64,000 nucleotides of DNA, from contig NZ_CYPU01000071.1 of assembly GCF_001458195.1 (NCBI RefSeq), positions 124,001-188,000 on the forward strand. The letters are read 5' to 3'. Within the stretch, counting starts at the first letter, position 1; each line of letters starts with the position of its first letter. Positions 8,550 through 17,477 of this stretch are shown in pieces. Source of the stretch: Ruegeria atlantica. Lineage in GTDB: Bacteria > Pseudomonadota > Alphaproteobacteria > Rhodobacterales > Rhodobacteraceae. Made by a program: the position numbers and the translations under genes. Below the pieces are notes generated by a model that saw only the letters and a program-made list of their open reading frames with translations, was not told where the DNA came from and made no database searches.

Positions 8550-9725
8550 CTATCGAATGGACCTACTTATGACCATGCCAATAGCATTGGCTGCCGCCAA
8601 CGCTGGGTCGCTATCGACGTGGGCGTAACGCGCTGTTGTTTGCGTTTGTGTATGGCCCAGCAATCGACCAATAATTGGAAGGGCAACGCCTTGCCCGACT
8701 GCGATGCTGGCGGCTGTGTGGCGCAGATCGTGTATTCTGATGTCCGTCAGTTCAGCCGCTTCGCAGATCACTTTCCAAGGTTTTGACAAGTTAACCAGCG
8801 GTGAGTCTGGTTTCTTGCCGGGAAATACGTAGCTCGATTCTGGGTCGCGCGTGGTCACCTTCTGTGATTCTAGAACTTGAATAGCGTCGTCCCCTAAGAA
8901 CAACGGTTTTGCGCCAGTTTTGCTATCGGGCAATAAGATGACTTGCCGTTCCCAATCGATCCAATCCCATTCGCAGGTGGCGACTTCGTTCCTGCGGGCA
9001 CCCGTCAGCAATAGGAGTTTGATTAGGTTGGCTACATCCGGCCAAATTGTGCCGTCGTCTACCAGATCGCGCAGCGCCTTCCCGAGTCGTTCGAGTTCAG
9101 GACCGGATAAGTACCGTTCCCGTGACTGTTCTTCAAACTTCTTAACAAATCGGCACGGGTTAGTTCCTTGCTCCCGCCATTCCCAAGCTTCGCACTTGTT
9201 CATCAACGACGACAATAAGGCCAGCATCCGATTTGCCAGATAAGGCGTATCACTCAGCGACTGATGTAAACGGCTAACGTCTGAACGCGAAACGTCTACA
9301 GTTTTGGTACTGCCCAATTTCGGGCCAATGTGCCGCTCCCAACACGATGTGTAGTCTCGAATAGTAGCTGACTTCTTGTTGGCCAGTTCCTCGCGCTGGA
9401 ATTTCTCCCACGCGTCAACAAGTTTTGGAGCACCTCGTATGGCTTGCCTTTCACCTTGCGGGTCAGCACCTCGTTTCACGGCCGCCAATATCTGTCGGGC
9501 ATGTTCCTTTGCTTGGTCAAACGGGATTTGCCCATGAGTGCCAATCGTCACCGAACGTTGTTTAGCACTGCGTCCACCGCCGTATGAACGATATTTGACA
9601 ACGTATCGCTTTGCGCCTGAGGGCAACAGTCTGACACCAAACCCGGATAGCGTGCCATCCCAAAGAAAAAGGGTCTTATCTTCGCGGCATGTGGCGTTGT
9701 CGATTTGTCGTTTACTCAATTTCAT
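8550..9725 (-). CDS. int: tyrosine recombinase (P4-type island integrase)
   Basis: 391 residues. Start chosen at ATG 9723-9725 (MKLSKRQIDNA), the usual beginning of the DUF4102 arm-binding domain; the longer open frame upstream is hydrophobic and unlike the family. Order: DUF4102 (about 1-85, with LWDGTLSGFGVRLLPSGAKR), SAM-like core-binding domain (about 100-190), catalytic domain (about 210-385). Catalytic residues are visible: R in LLTGARRNEVA, HDLRHTAAS (HxxR), GHTQ (H) and TARYAHV (nucleophile Y). It should recombine the tRNA-Lys att site and lies 177 bp from the right repeat. Length and motifs are complete, so it is probably active. Confidence 0.95.
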   Translation of the reverse strand: MKLSKRQIDNATCREDKTLFLWDGTLSGFGVRLLPSGAKRYVVKYRSYGGGRSAKQRSVTIGTHGQIPFDQAKEHARQILAAVKRGADPQGERQAIRGAPKLVDAWEKFQREELANKKSATIRDYTSCWERHIGPKLGSTKTVDVSRSDVSRLHQSLSDTPYLANRMLALLSSLMNKCEAWEWREQGTNPCRFVKKFEEQSRERYLSGPELERLGKALRDLVDDGTIWPDVANLIKLLLLTGARRNEVATCEWDWIDWERQVILLPDSKTGAKPLFLGDDAIQVLESQKVTTRDPESSYVFPGKKPDSPLVNLSKPWKVICEAAELTDIRIHDLRHTAASIAVGQGVALPIIGRLLGHTQTQTTARYAHVDSDPALAAANAIGMVISRSIR

Positions 9726-9901
9726 TAGCTTTGGTTCCTCAAAACAGCCGCAGCAACCACCTAGCAACCACCGGGCATAGCACTTTGTGACAAGCAGTAT
9801 GAGGAGAACGTGGGTGAATCTCAATAAAAACACAGATATTTCAAATGGTTATGCACCAATGTAGCGCAGCGTAGAAGACCGTAGAAAAGCCGTTTGAACT
9901 A

Positions 9902-9955
9902 ACTTTTAATCAGTGGGTCGCAGGTTCGAATCCTGCACGGCTCACCACTTTTTTC
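9902..9955 (+). repeat. right attachment repeat (tRNA-Lys 3' half copy)
   Basis: Exact copy of 978-1031 without the 5' half of the tRNA, so it is not a functional gene. It marks the right end of the island. Confidence 0.95.
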
Positions 9956-10259
9956 TTTAAATAACAGAATCTTACCGAATACTTGTCGCAGCTTTTTGGT
10001 TAGGCGCGCCCGGTTTTCACGGACTATTCACGGACGACATTGATGCAACAGGTCAGCATCATTTCGCCCTCGCCTCTCGGTTTTCTTATCGCAGCCCGAG
10101 ATTCCGCGATCAAGGTTTACATTCATTCAACATGCCCCTCACAGCGTAGATGCAGCCCTAAGTGGACGCCTGAGGCCCGCAAAATTGCTCTCTGGTAAGT
10201 GCGCTTACAGAGTGGTAAATGGCAACTGTTGCCGGTCACTCAGGGCATTTGGGGAACGG
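9956..10259. other. region between island end and fossil integrase
   Basis: No gene recognised. A short imperfect repeat around CACGGACTATTCACGGACG (about 10018-10036) is the only local structure seen. Confidence 0.4.
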
Positions 10260-10586
10260 TTAGGCAGGGCGGCGAAAGCTCACGACCTGAGTTGCGTCTT
10301 GCCATGACCCTTTTTCCACTGCGTGCTCAATCAGGTTTGCCCACGTGTCCATTACCCGTACTTTCTGGTTCCACAAGCTGGCGTGGTTATAGGCAGCTCG
10401 GGGGCCAGACAGCGACTGTGACTGCCGATGATTCAGCATCGCATCAGCGACCATGGCATCGCCGATACCTAACTCAGCCAACGTGGTTAAAAATGTGCGG
10501 CGGAAGAGGCCATTTGGGTTCTTCTGTTCGATGTATCGGGCCATGACCAGAATCGCTCCTGCTTCAAAGATGATCAGAGGCACCAT
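10260..10586 (-). pseudogene. integrase remnant (C-terminal part)
   Basis: 108 residues resembling only the last third of a phage-type tyrosine recombinase: FRRTFLTTLAELGIGDAMVA, DAMLNHRQS and AAYNHASLWNQKVRVMDTWA, the region with the RxxF, H and Y elements and the final helix. The N-terminal and core domains are missing and the HxxR histidine is not in place. It lies 90 bp beyond the 3' end of tRNA-Thr, the usual position for an integrase targeting that tRNA, so it is probably the fossil of a second island. Confidence 0.7.
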
Positions 10587-10675
10587 GTCACCCCTCTCGT
10601 CACCTTTTGTGTCACCTCTACAGGGTCACTTTTTCCGAAAAACCCTTATTTTTATGATTTTTTTGTCGAAAGCAC

Positions 10676-10751
10676 TGGTGCCTCAAGAGGGACTCGAACC
10701 CCCGACCTTGTCCTTACGAAGGACCTGCTCTACCAGCTGAGCTATTGAGGC
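10676..10751 (-). tRNA. tRNA-Thr (anticodon CGT), CCA encoded
   Basis: 76 nt on the minus strand. Acceptor GCCTCAA pairs with TTGAGGC, discriminator A, CCA at 10676-10678. Anticodon loop TTCGTAA gives CGT (reads ACG). One mismatch at the top of the anticodon stem. Its 3' end faces the integrase remnant. Confidence 0.95.
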
Positions 10752-10937
10752 AAGCGATGGTGTCCTTAAACCCTAGTGCTGATGCGTGCAAGTCTCGTTA
10801 GCCGTAGACGCCTTCAATGCGCGTTATGATGATTCGGACAGCGCAAATCGCTGGCATCCCACTCCATTCCTGAACTGCTACAAAAAAACTAACCTTGCAA
10901 AGTACTTAGCCTCGTCTTTGTTGCTGCTTCGTTTAGA

Positions 10938-10964
10938 TTGACTGATTTGTTTTATTTCTATATT
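10938..10964 (+). promoter_or_regulatory. probable promoter of the ars operon
   Basis: TTGACT at 10938-10943 and TATATT at 10959-10964, spacer 15 bp (16-17 bp if ATATTT is used). The transcription start would then fall at about 10971-10975, on or next to the ATG at 10974. Confidence 0.5.
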
Positions 10965-10975
10965 TCATGAAATAT
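10960..10975. promoter_or_regulatory. ArsR operator candidate, perfect 16-bp palindrome
   Basis: ATATTTCATGAAATAT is its own reverse complement. It overlaps the -10 box and the first two bases of the arsR start codon. The core TTCATGAA resembles known ArsR/SmtB operators, so binding of the downstream regulator would block transcription initiation. Direct observation for the palindrome; inference for the role. Confidence 0.65.
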
Positions 10976-11807
10976 GATAGAACGAATAACAAACCAATTG
11001 GCCATCCTGGGTCATCCGCAGCGCATCCTTGTGTTTCGTATGTTGATCCGGCGTTTTCCTGACAGCGTCCCTGCCGGAGAGTTGGCGGATGAGCTCGACC
11101 TGAAGGCCAGCACTCTATCCAATTACCTGAACGCGCTGCAGCGTTCCGGGCTGGTCAAGCAGGAACGTTCCGGGACGTCCCTGCTCTATTCGGTAGAAAT
11201 GAATAACGTGCAGCAGATGCTTGATTATCTGATCGTTGATTGCTGCCGTGGTCGTCCAGATATCTGCATGCCTTTTGCTCAGGGAAGTGAGACGGTGAAA
11301 AATCGGAAGTTCAATGTCTTGTTTCTGTGCGTGGGCAACTCTGCCCGCTCAATATTTGCGGAATCCTTGCTGCGCCAATTGGGGGGTGACCGGTTCAACG
11401 TTTACTCGGCCGGTACCCAGCCCACGTCCCAGCTCAACCCTTTCGCTTTGCAGGTCCTGAGCGACAAGGGGCATGACACCTCTATCCTGCGGTCCAAACA
11501 TATGTCCGAGTTTGCGGCGCCCGACGCGCCCGAGATGGATTTTGTCTTTACCGTCTGCAATCAGGCCGCAAACGAGGAATGTCCTGCCTGGGAAGGCCAG
11601 CCAATCAGCGGCCATTGGGGAATGCCCGACCCGGTAAATGCCACAGGCACGGATGCCGAGAAAAGCCTGGCCTTTCAAAACGCCTACGGCGCGCTCAAGC
11701 GCCGGATCGAGGCCTTTACGTCTTTGCCGGTCGAAAGCCTCGACGGGATCGCATTGCAATCTGCTGTTGATGATATTGGCAGGACACCCACTGAGGACAT
11801 CAAATGA
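10974..11807 (+). CDS. arsR-arsC: ArsR regulator fused to LMW-phosphatase-type arsenate reductase
   Basis: 277 residues in one frame. Residues 1-100 are an ArsR/SmtB winged helix ([15 protein letters not shown], then [20 protein letters not shown] as recognition region). [10 protein letters not shown] carries Cys90, Cys91 and Cys98, a CC-x6-C group placed like the As(III) site of AfArsR-type repressors (Cys95, 96, 102). Residues 110 to about 260 are a low-molecular-weight phosphatase fold: [17 protein letters not shown] holds the CX5R loop (Cys119 to Arg125) and [11 protein letters not shown] the acid loop. The protein should repress the operon, sense arsenite and reduce arsenate to arsenite. 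The start codon lies in the operator with no ribosome binding site upstream. It overlaps the next gene by ATGA. Confidence 0.92.
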   Translation: MIERITNQLAILGHPQRILVFRMLIRRFPDSVPAGELADELDLKASTLSNYLNALQRSGLVKQERSGTSLLYSVEMNNVQQMLDYLIVDCCRGRPDICMPFAQGSETVKNRKFNVLFLCVGNSARSIFAESLLRQLGGDRFNVYSAGTQPTSQLNPFALQVLSDKGHDTSILRSKHMSEFAAPDAPEMDFVFTVCNQAANEECPAWEGQPISGHWGMPDPVNATGTDAEKSLAFQNAYGALKRRIEAFTSLPVESLDGIALQSAVDDIGRTPTEDIK

Positions 11808-12802
11808 CGACTTATGCTGTGAACGGGCTGGGCCGGATGGGAAAACTGGCCCTGAAGCCGTTGTTGGACAAAAGCGCAAAGATTGCATGGATCAATGACG
11901 CGGTTGGCGATCCTGAAATGCACGCACACCTTCTGGAGTTTGATACTGTGCATGGGCGTTGGGACGCCACGTTCGAGCATGATTCCGACAGCGTTACGAT
12001 CAACGGAACCCGTCTGCCATTTATCGGAACCAATGACCTGTCTGAACTGCCGCTGGACGGCGTCGATGTGGTGATCGACTGCACCGGTGTCTTCAAGACA
12101 GAAGCCAAATTGGCGCCGTATTTCGAAGCTGGTGTGAAGAAGGTTGTTATCTCGGCCCCGGTCAAGGATGGCCCGACTGCCAACATCGTCATGGGCGTGA
12201 ATGAGACTACTTATGATCCAGCTGCCCATAGCATCGTAACGGCGGCGTCCTGCACAACCAATTGCCTAGCACCTGTGGTCAAGGTCATCCACGAAAACCT
12301 GGGCATTCGCCATGGGTCGATGACCACGATCCATGACGTGACCAACACACAAACCATCGTGGACCGCCCCGCCAAAGATCTGCGCCGGGCGCGCTCGGCG
12401 TTGAACTCTTTGATTCCAACCACCACCGGTTCGGCCACGGCGATTACGCTGATCTACCCCGAACTCAAAGGGCGGCTGAACGGGCATGCCGTGCGCGTGC
12501 CGCTATTGAACGCCTCGTTGACCGATTGCGTTTTCGAGGTTGAGCGTGAGACAACCGTCGAAGAGGTCAACGCGTTATTCAAAACCGCTGCTGACGGTGA
12601 TCTGAATGGCATCCTCGGCTATGAGACGCGGCCGCTGGTTTCTACCGATTACACCAATGACGAACGGTCTTCGATTGTTGATGCGCCCTCGACCATGGTG
12701 GTCAATGGCACACAGGTGAAAATCTATGCCTGGTACGACAACGAAATGGGCTATGCGCACCGCTTGGTCGATGTCGCGCTGATGGTGGGTGCTTCGCTGT
12801 GA
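11804..12802 (+). CDS. ArsJ-associated glyceraldehyde-3-phosphate dehydrogenase
   Basis: 332 residues. Rossmann N-terminus [19 protein letters not shown], catalytic cysteine in [12 protein letters not shown], and [11 protein letters not shown] near the end. In ars operons with arsJ this enzyme is known to use arsenate instead of phosphate and make 1-arseno-3-phosphoglycerate, which ArsJ exports. The 4-nt overlaps with both neighbours (ATGA with arsR-arsC, GTGA with arsJ) fit that pairing. It could be mistaken for a housekeeping GAPDH, but the context and divergent N-terminus argue for the arsenic enzyme. Confidence 0.9.
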   Translation: MTTYAVNGLGRMGKLALKPLLDKSAKIAWINDAVGDPEMHAHLLEFDTVHGRWDATFEHDSDSVTINGTRLPFIGTNDLSELPLDGVDVVIDCTGVFKTEAKLAPYFEAGVKKVVISAPVKDGPTANIVMGVNETTYDPAAHSIVTAASCTTNCLAPVVKVIHENLGIRHGSMTTIHDVTNTQTIVDRPAKDLRRARSALNSLIPTTTGSATAITLIYPELKGRLNGHAVRVPLLNASLTDCVFEVERETTVEEVNALFKTAADGDLNGILGYETRPLVSTDYTNDERSSIVDAPSTMVVNGTQVKIYAWYDNEMGYAHRLVDVALMVGASL

Positions 12803-14064
12803 CCCAACGGCCCGCAGGACTGTCGGCCTATATCGCGGTCACGGCGGCCTATTGGGCCTTTATGCTGACCGACGGGGCCCTGCGTATGCTGGTGCTGTTG
12901 CACTTTCACACGATGGGGTTTTCGCCGGTTCAACTGGCATACCTGTTTGTACTTTACGAGATCGCTGGCATCGGCACGAACCTTGCCGCGGGTTGGATCG
13001 CGGCCCGGTTCGGTTTGACATCGACACTTTATGCTGGGCTGACATTGCAGGTTGGGGCACTGTTGGTTCTCACTGAATTAGACCCTAATTGGGCGATTCC
13101 AACCGAAGTTGTCTTTGTGATGATCGTGCAAGGGGCCAGTGGAGTCGCCAAGGATTTGGCCAAGATGTCCTCAAAGTCCGCGGTCAAACTGTTGGCCCCA
13201 ACTGACGGCGGGGGGCTGTTCCGCTGGGTTGCGGCCTTAACCGGGTCAAAGAACGCCGTTAAGGGGCTTGGCTTTCTGCTTGGGGCTGCGTTGCTGGCTA
13301 CCTTGGGTTTTATGTGGGCCGTTCTCGCAATGGCGGTGATACTGGCGGTGATTCTTGTCGCCGTCATCCTGTTCATGCCGCCCGGCCTGCCCGAGGGTCG
13401 CAAAGACGCCAAATTCTCTGAGGTCTTTTCGAAATCCGCCAACGTGAATTGGTTATCAGCTGCTCGAGTCTTCTTGTTTGGTGCACGGGACGTTTGGTTC
13501 GTGGTCGGCATCCCGATCTATTTCTACGCGGTACTGTCGGACGGAACCGAGGATGGCAACCGTGCCGCGTTTTTCATGATCGGCACGTTCATGGCCGTTT
13601 GGGTCATACTTTACGGAGCAGTTCAGGCCAGCGCGCCGAAAATCCTGCGTGCAAAGGAACGCCCGGAAGGAGACCTTATCCACGCAGCCAAGAATTGGGC
13701 CGCAGCACTGTTCTGCGTGCCTGCTGCCCTGACCATCGCGGTTCTGCTCTCGTCCGGCCCCGAGACATGGCTGACCGTTACGTTGGTCGTGGGCCTTTTG
13801 GCCTTCGGGGCGATCTTCGCCGTCAATTCAGCGCTGCATTCATATCTTATCCTGGCCTTCACCAAGTCCGAGCGTGTGACGATGGATGTGGGCTTTTACT
13901 ACATGGCCAATGCAACGGGCCGCCTTTTCGGCACAGTCCTATCTGGTTTGACATATCAAATCGGTGGACTTTCACTGGTTCTGGGCACCGCAGCCGCGAT
14001 GGTCGCCTTGGCTGCACTGACATCCGGCAAACTGACCGATCAGACAAAAGAGGCATATCCATGA
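12799..14064 (+). CDS. arsJ: organoarsenical efflux permease ArsJ (MFS)
   Basis: 421 residues from GTG 12799, which overlaps the preceding stop as GTGA. MFS transporter with about 12 membrane segments. Family-typical stretches include [20 protein letters not shown] at the start, [20 protein letters not shown] in the middle and [18 protein letters not shown] near the end. Exports 1-arseno-3-phosphoglycerate, which then breaks down to arsenate outside. Coupled to acr3 by an ATGA overlap at 14061. Confidence 0.92.
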   Translation: MTQRPAGLSAYIAVTAAYWAFMLTDGALRMLVLLHFHTMGFSPVQLAYLFVLYEIAGIGTNLAAGWIAARFGLTSTLYAGLTLQVGALLVLTELDPNWAIPTEVVFVMIVQGASGVAKDLAKMSSKSAVKLLAPTDGGGLFRWVAALTGSKNAVKGLGFLLGAALLATLGFMWAVLAMAVILAVILVAVILFMPPGLPEGRKDAKFSEVFSKSANVNWLSAARVFLFGARDVWFVVGIPIYFYAVLSDGTEDGNRAAFFMIGTFMAVWVILYGAVQASAPKILRAKERPEGDLIHAAKNWAAALFCVPAALTIAVLLSSGPETWLTVTLVVGLLAFGAIFAVNSALHSYLILAFTKSERVTMDVGFYYMANATGRLFGTVLSGLTYQIGGLSLVLGTAAAMVALAALTSGKLTDQTKEAYP

Positions 14065-15110
14065 GCATCTTCGAACGCTATCTGACTGTCTGGGTCGCAC
14101 TTGCCATGGTTGGCGGCGTGTTGATCGGTTTGGCCGCCCCCGAACTGGTTCAACTGATCGCCTCGGCCGAAGTGGCCAGCGTCAATCTTGTGGTAGCTTT
14201 GCTGATCTGGGCGATGGTCTACCCCATGATGGTCGGCGTGGATTTCGGCGCAGTGGCGGGCGTTGCCCGGCAACCACGCGGGTTGATCGTGACGCTGGTG
14301 GTCAACTGGCTGATTAAGCCTTTCACCATGGCCTTTCTGGCGGTTCTGTTCTTTGACCACGTCTTTGCGCCATGGATTAAACCCGAAGACGCGGCGCAAT
14401 ACACCGCCGGGCTGATCCTGCTGGGTGCCGCGCCCTGCACCGCTATGGTGTTCGTCTGGTCTCAGCTGACCAGGGGCGATGCGACCTATACCCTGGTGCA
14501 GGTTTCCGTGAACGACTTGATCATGGTGGTGGCATTCGCCCCGATCGTGGCCTTTCTGCTGGGCGTGACCGATATCCAGGTTCCATGGCAAACGCTGTTT
14601 CTGGCAACTGTTCTATATGTCGTATTGCCGCTGATCGCCGGCCTCTTCACCCGACACAAACTGGGATCGCAGGAGGCAATCGATGCGTTTTCCGCACGCG
14701 TCAAGCCGTGGTCGGTCATGGGCCTGATCGCCACGGTCGTCATTCTGTTCGGCTTGCAGGGGCAGACCATTCTGGCCAAACCACTGGTGATTGTCTTGAT
14801 CGCAGTGCCAATTCTGATCCAGAGCTACGGTATTTTTGCCCTGGCCTACGGCACAGCCTTTGCTTTGAAAGTGCCGCACCGGATCGCCGCACCCTGCGCC
14901 ATGATCGGCACGTCAAACTTCTTTGAGCTGGCTGTCGCTGTGGCCATCAGCCTGTTCGGATTGAACTCGGGAGCAGCGCTGGCGACGGTCGTAGGAGTTC
15001 TGGTTGAAGTCCCGGTGATGCTGTCGCTGGTTGCCTTCGCAAACCGTACACGGGCGCGGTTTCCAGAAGTCGAAACGCAATACTCTAAAAAAACACTCAA
15101 TTCCAACTGA
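14061..15110 (+). CDS. acr3: arsenite efflux permease Acr3
   Basis: 349 residues, 10 membrane segments (BASS fold). Start set at ATG 14061, in the ATGA overlap with arsJ; the open frame runs further upstream but only as a shadow of ars[16 protein letters not shown] contains the conserved cysteine of Acr3 permeases. [20 protein letters not shown] near the C-terminus is also family typical. Removes the arsenite made by the reductase domain of the first gene. Confidence 0.95.
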   Translation: MSIFERYLTVWVALAMVGGVLIGLAAPELVQLIASAEVASVNLVVALLIWAMVYPMMVGVDFGAVAGVARQPRGLIVTLVVNWLIKPFTMAFLAVLFFDHVFAPWIKPEDAAQYTAGLILLGAAPCTAMVFVWSQLTRGDATYTLVQVSVNDLIMVVAFAPIVAFLLGVTDIQVPWQTLFLATVLYVVLPLIAGLFTRHKLGSQEAIDAFSARVKPWSVMGLIATVVILFGLQGQTILAKPLVIVLIAVPILIQSYGIFALAYGTAFALKVPHRIAAPCAMIGTSNFFELAVAVAISLFGLNSGAALATVVGVLVEVPVMLSLVAFANRTRARFPEVETQYSKKTLNSN

Positions 15111-15137
15111 CAAATGGTCAGTCGCGGAGATCACCCA

Positions 15138-15179
15138 AAAGCGTAAAGTGAACCGAAAACTCGGGTTCACTAACGCTTT
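15138..15179 (+). terminator. long stem-loop after acr3
   Basis: Arms 15138-15154 and 15163-15179 pair over about 16 positions with two mismatches around an 8-nt loop. It lies 28 bp after the acr3 stop. No T tract follows, so it may act as a transcript-end or stability structure rather than a classic terminator. Confidence 0.45.
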
Positions 15180-15379
15180 GTCTCGAAGTACTACTCGTGC
15201 TTCAGCAGCTGTCAAAAATGGACGAAGTTCAATTTCAGCTTGATAAGTCGTCTGCATTAACCGAATTTCTGCGCAAGAGTGAGTCAGTGCTTTTGTCGAG
15301 CCCTGACGCAAGCATCAATTCAGACAAACCTAGTTAGCGTGAGACTATTTTGGCATTAATAAGCAATCGCAGAAAAATA

Positions 15380-17356
15380 ATGAATGTGTCTTCCAGTAGC
15401 GCAGTGCTTTCCAAGATCGGAGATTACGATTTCCTGTCTGTGGACATCTTCGACACCCTCCTCTTTCGCCATTGCAACTCTCCCATTGATGCCTTCGGTT
15501 TCATGGAGGAGCACATAGAAACAAGGCAGGTGACCGAGTATTTTAAGGACTATCGGGTCGCAGCCGAGCAATTGGCTCGGGAAGACGCAGACCAGAAAGG
15601 ACTGGAGGACGTTTCGTTAGACGAGATTTATTTTTGTTTTCAACAACTCACGAATTGTAGCGGTACGCAAACTGAGCAGATCAAACAGCTCGAACTAGAA
15701 ACGGAAATGGACCTGCTTCACGCCACCAATTTTGGAAGAAAGTTGGTGGCCAAGCTAAAAAACACAAAGAAACGACTTGTCATCACGTCGGATATGTACC
15801 TTCCCCAAAACTTTCTTGAGAAAGTGCTGGAGGCAAAAGGAATTATCGGATGGGAACGCGTCTTCGTTTCGAACGAGCAAGGAAAGACCAAACATACTGG
15901 CAACTTGTTCGAAGAGGTGGTTGAGTATTTTGGTGTTCCACACGAAAAAATTTTACATATCGGTGATAACAAACATGCCGATGGCAAAATGGCTGCCGGC
16001 GCAGGTATGCAGTCCCATGTAGTCTTGGCTAGCAAGGACGTACCTGCCAGATCTCCAAAACCAAAGCACCATTCCAATATTCTTGCAGGAACCCGCCCAG
16101 TCTTTCAGATTTTTTCCGCGAATTTTCTGGAGACACATCATTACGATGCTGAAAAGTTAGACTTCCGTACATTATCCGAGGACCAGTACTTTGAGGCCGT
16201 CGGGGCCGTATTGGTCGCGCCATTGATCACATCGATGCTTATCTGGATGAAGCAGGTGATGGACAAAAAGGACATCTCGCGCATTGCATTTCTTGCACGC
16301 GATGGGATGTTTCCCAAAGCTGCGTTCGAACTGCTGTGGCCAGACAAATATGACACGCAGTACTTAGCTGCGTCTAGGCGATTGCTCACGCTGCCATTCA
16401 CTGTTCTGGAACCCGACACTATTGGTGGTATGCTTCATACGACCTTGGCGAATTCGGAAACATTGCAAGAATTCCTGAACAAGATCTCAGGCGGACCAAG
16501 CCTAAAAGGAATCTTTGCAAATCACGGCTTGAGTGAAACAGAGTCACTCACGAGAAATACACGCAAACAGGCCTTGGGTCTTCTCAGGGAAAGCCCCGAG
16601 GCTTTTTATCAATCTTTCGCGCATGAGCGCGACCTGCTGACAAAATATTACCGTTCAGCTTTTCCTGCAGGCACGAAGACCGCTGTGTTTGATGTCGGCT
16701 GGCGCGGTAGCCTACAGCGTTCAATTTGCGAGATCGTGGGCACGGAAGCGGATGTCGTCGGTCTGTATTTCGGAACAAGCCCTCACGCCATATCAATCCT
16801 AAGGCGCGGCGGTCTGGATTATGAAAGCTATACAGCATCAAATGGGCTTCCGTCCCAATTGGCCGCCTGGTTTACCGATTTTCGGGATATCGTTGAGTTT
16901 TTCTGTTCAGCAGATCATGGCAGCGTCCTTGGATTACAAGAAAATGACTCAGGTGAGATATCTTGGAGCACTGCTGATGTCGGCGACTTGGAAGCAGCCA
17001 ACCTCCGGCGCGCGAAAATAATTCAAGATGCCGCGCTGAATGCTATCGAGTCTGTACTCAAGGCAATGTCGGCCGAGACGATATCTAAATATACCAGACC
17101 GAAAGATGAACGCGACTTGCGTCAATTTCTGAGAAAGCCGCACCGCCTGGACGCCCATAGATTCAAGAATGTCAGAATCTTCGATGGAGTGGGAGACACA
17201 ACTGGTGAGAGCCTGACCAGAATTGGTGAACGTAACACACATTATCGCAACGCCAAAAATAGTCGGTGGCGAGCAGCATATGCATCTCAACTCAACCCCT
17301 TTTCGTACGCCCTACTGAAGTTTGTGTTAAGAAAAAGAAAGAAAGTTAAACTATAG
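15380..17356 (+). CDS. HAD-superfamily protein, COG5610-like, polysaccharide-locus type
   Basis: 658 residues from ATG 15380; a TTG at 15350 is an alternative start. Residues 18-235 form a HAD domain with all motifs: I DIFDTLL (Asp22), II VITSDMY, III GKTKHTG and IV HIGDNKHADGKMA. The second half carries FLARDGMFPKAAF, AASRRLLTLPF and AVFDVGWRGSLQ, typical of the large hydrolase-like proteins next to glycosyltransferases in O-antigen and capsule loci, followed by a basic tail. Its substrate is unknown; phosphate removal from a sugar or lipid intermediate is a guess. It is transcribed toward a minus-strand pair that includes a degenerate paralogue. Confidence 0.8.
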   Translation: MNVSSSSAVLSKIGDYDFLSVDIFDTLLFRHCNSPIDAFGFMEEHIETRQVTEYFKDYRVAAEQLAREDADQKGLEDVSLDEIYFCFQQLTNCSGTQTEQIKQLELETEMDLLHATNFGRKLVAKLKNTKKRLVITSDMYLPQNFLEKVLEAKGIIGWERVFVSNEQGKTKHTGNLFEEVVEYFGVPHEKILHIGDNKHADGKMAAGAGMQSHVVLASKDVPARSPKPKHHSNILAGTRPVFQIFSANFLETHHYDAEKLDFRTLSEDQYFEAVGAVLVAPLITSMLIWMKQVMDKKDISRIAFLARDGMFPKAAFELLWPDKYDTQYLAASRRLLTLPFTVLEPDTIGGMLHTTLANSETLQEFLNKISGGPSLKGIFANHGLSETESLTRNTRKQALGLLRESPEAFYQSFAHERDLLTKYYRSAFPAGTKTAVFDVGWRGSLQRSICEIVGTEADVVGLYFGTSPHAISILRRGGLDYESYTASNGLPSQLAAWFTDFRDIVEFFCSADHGSVLGLQENDSGEISWSTADVGDLEAANLRRAKIIQDAALNAIESVLKAMSAETISKYTRPKDERDLRQFLRKPHRLDAHRFKNVRIFDGVGDTTGESLTRIGERNTHYRNAKNSRWRAAYASQLNPFSYALLKFVLRKRKKVKL

Positions 17357-17477
17357 CTACCCACATTTTTCGAAAACTCCATCGAGATTGCAAATGTAGG
17401 TGTTACTTGCGTCTTTCTTTGGCTAGTAACAATGAATGTCATACGGGGCTTAGTGACCTGCTACGTATAACCGCCAA

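Larger units (their letters stand above)
978..9955. mobile_element. tRNA-Lys genomic island with P4-type integrase
   Basis: A 54-bp exact direct repeat (978-1031 and 9902-9955) bounds about 8.9 kb. The left copy is part of the intact tRNA-Lys; the right copy is an isolated tRNA 3' half. The integrase gene lies next to the right repeat and reads inward, as is usual for tRNA-targeted islands. No phage structural, conjugation or replication genes were recognised inside. Cargo: a DUF3604 protein, an XRE regulator, a peptidoglycan-binding-like secreted protein, a zinc-ribbon membrane protein, hypotheticals and at least four damaged genes. The island is therefore partly decayed although its ends and integrase look intact. 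Confidence 0.9.

Noticed and set aside
9726-9833. Longer start for the integrase
   Set aside because: The extra 36 residues are hydrophobic and cysteine-rich, unlike the DUF4102 N-terminus.
978-9955. Island as a prophage or a known defence island
   Set aside because: No capsid, tail, lysis, replication or recognisable defence genes were found among the cargo.
11349-11888. 179-codon minus-strand frame opposite the ArsR-ArsC gene
   Set aside because: Complete shadow of a recognised gene with no own family or start signal.
11804-12802. Housekeeping GAPDH of glycolysis
   Set aside because: Its 4-nt overlaps with arsR-arsC and arsJ place it in the arsenic pathway.
13449-14060. Long 5' extension of the acr3 frame
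   Set aside because: It is the shadow of arsJ in another frame. The Acr3 family start lies at ATG 14061 in the ATGA overlap.
15218-15337. 39-codon frame MDEVQFQLDKSSALTEFL... before the HAD gene
   Set aside because: Reads like protein but has no ribosome binding site or recognisable relatives. It may be a remnant.
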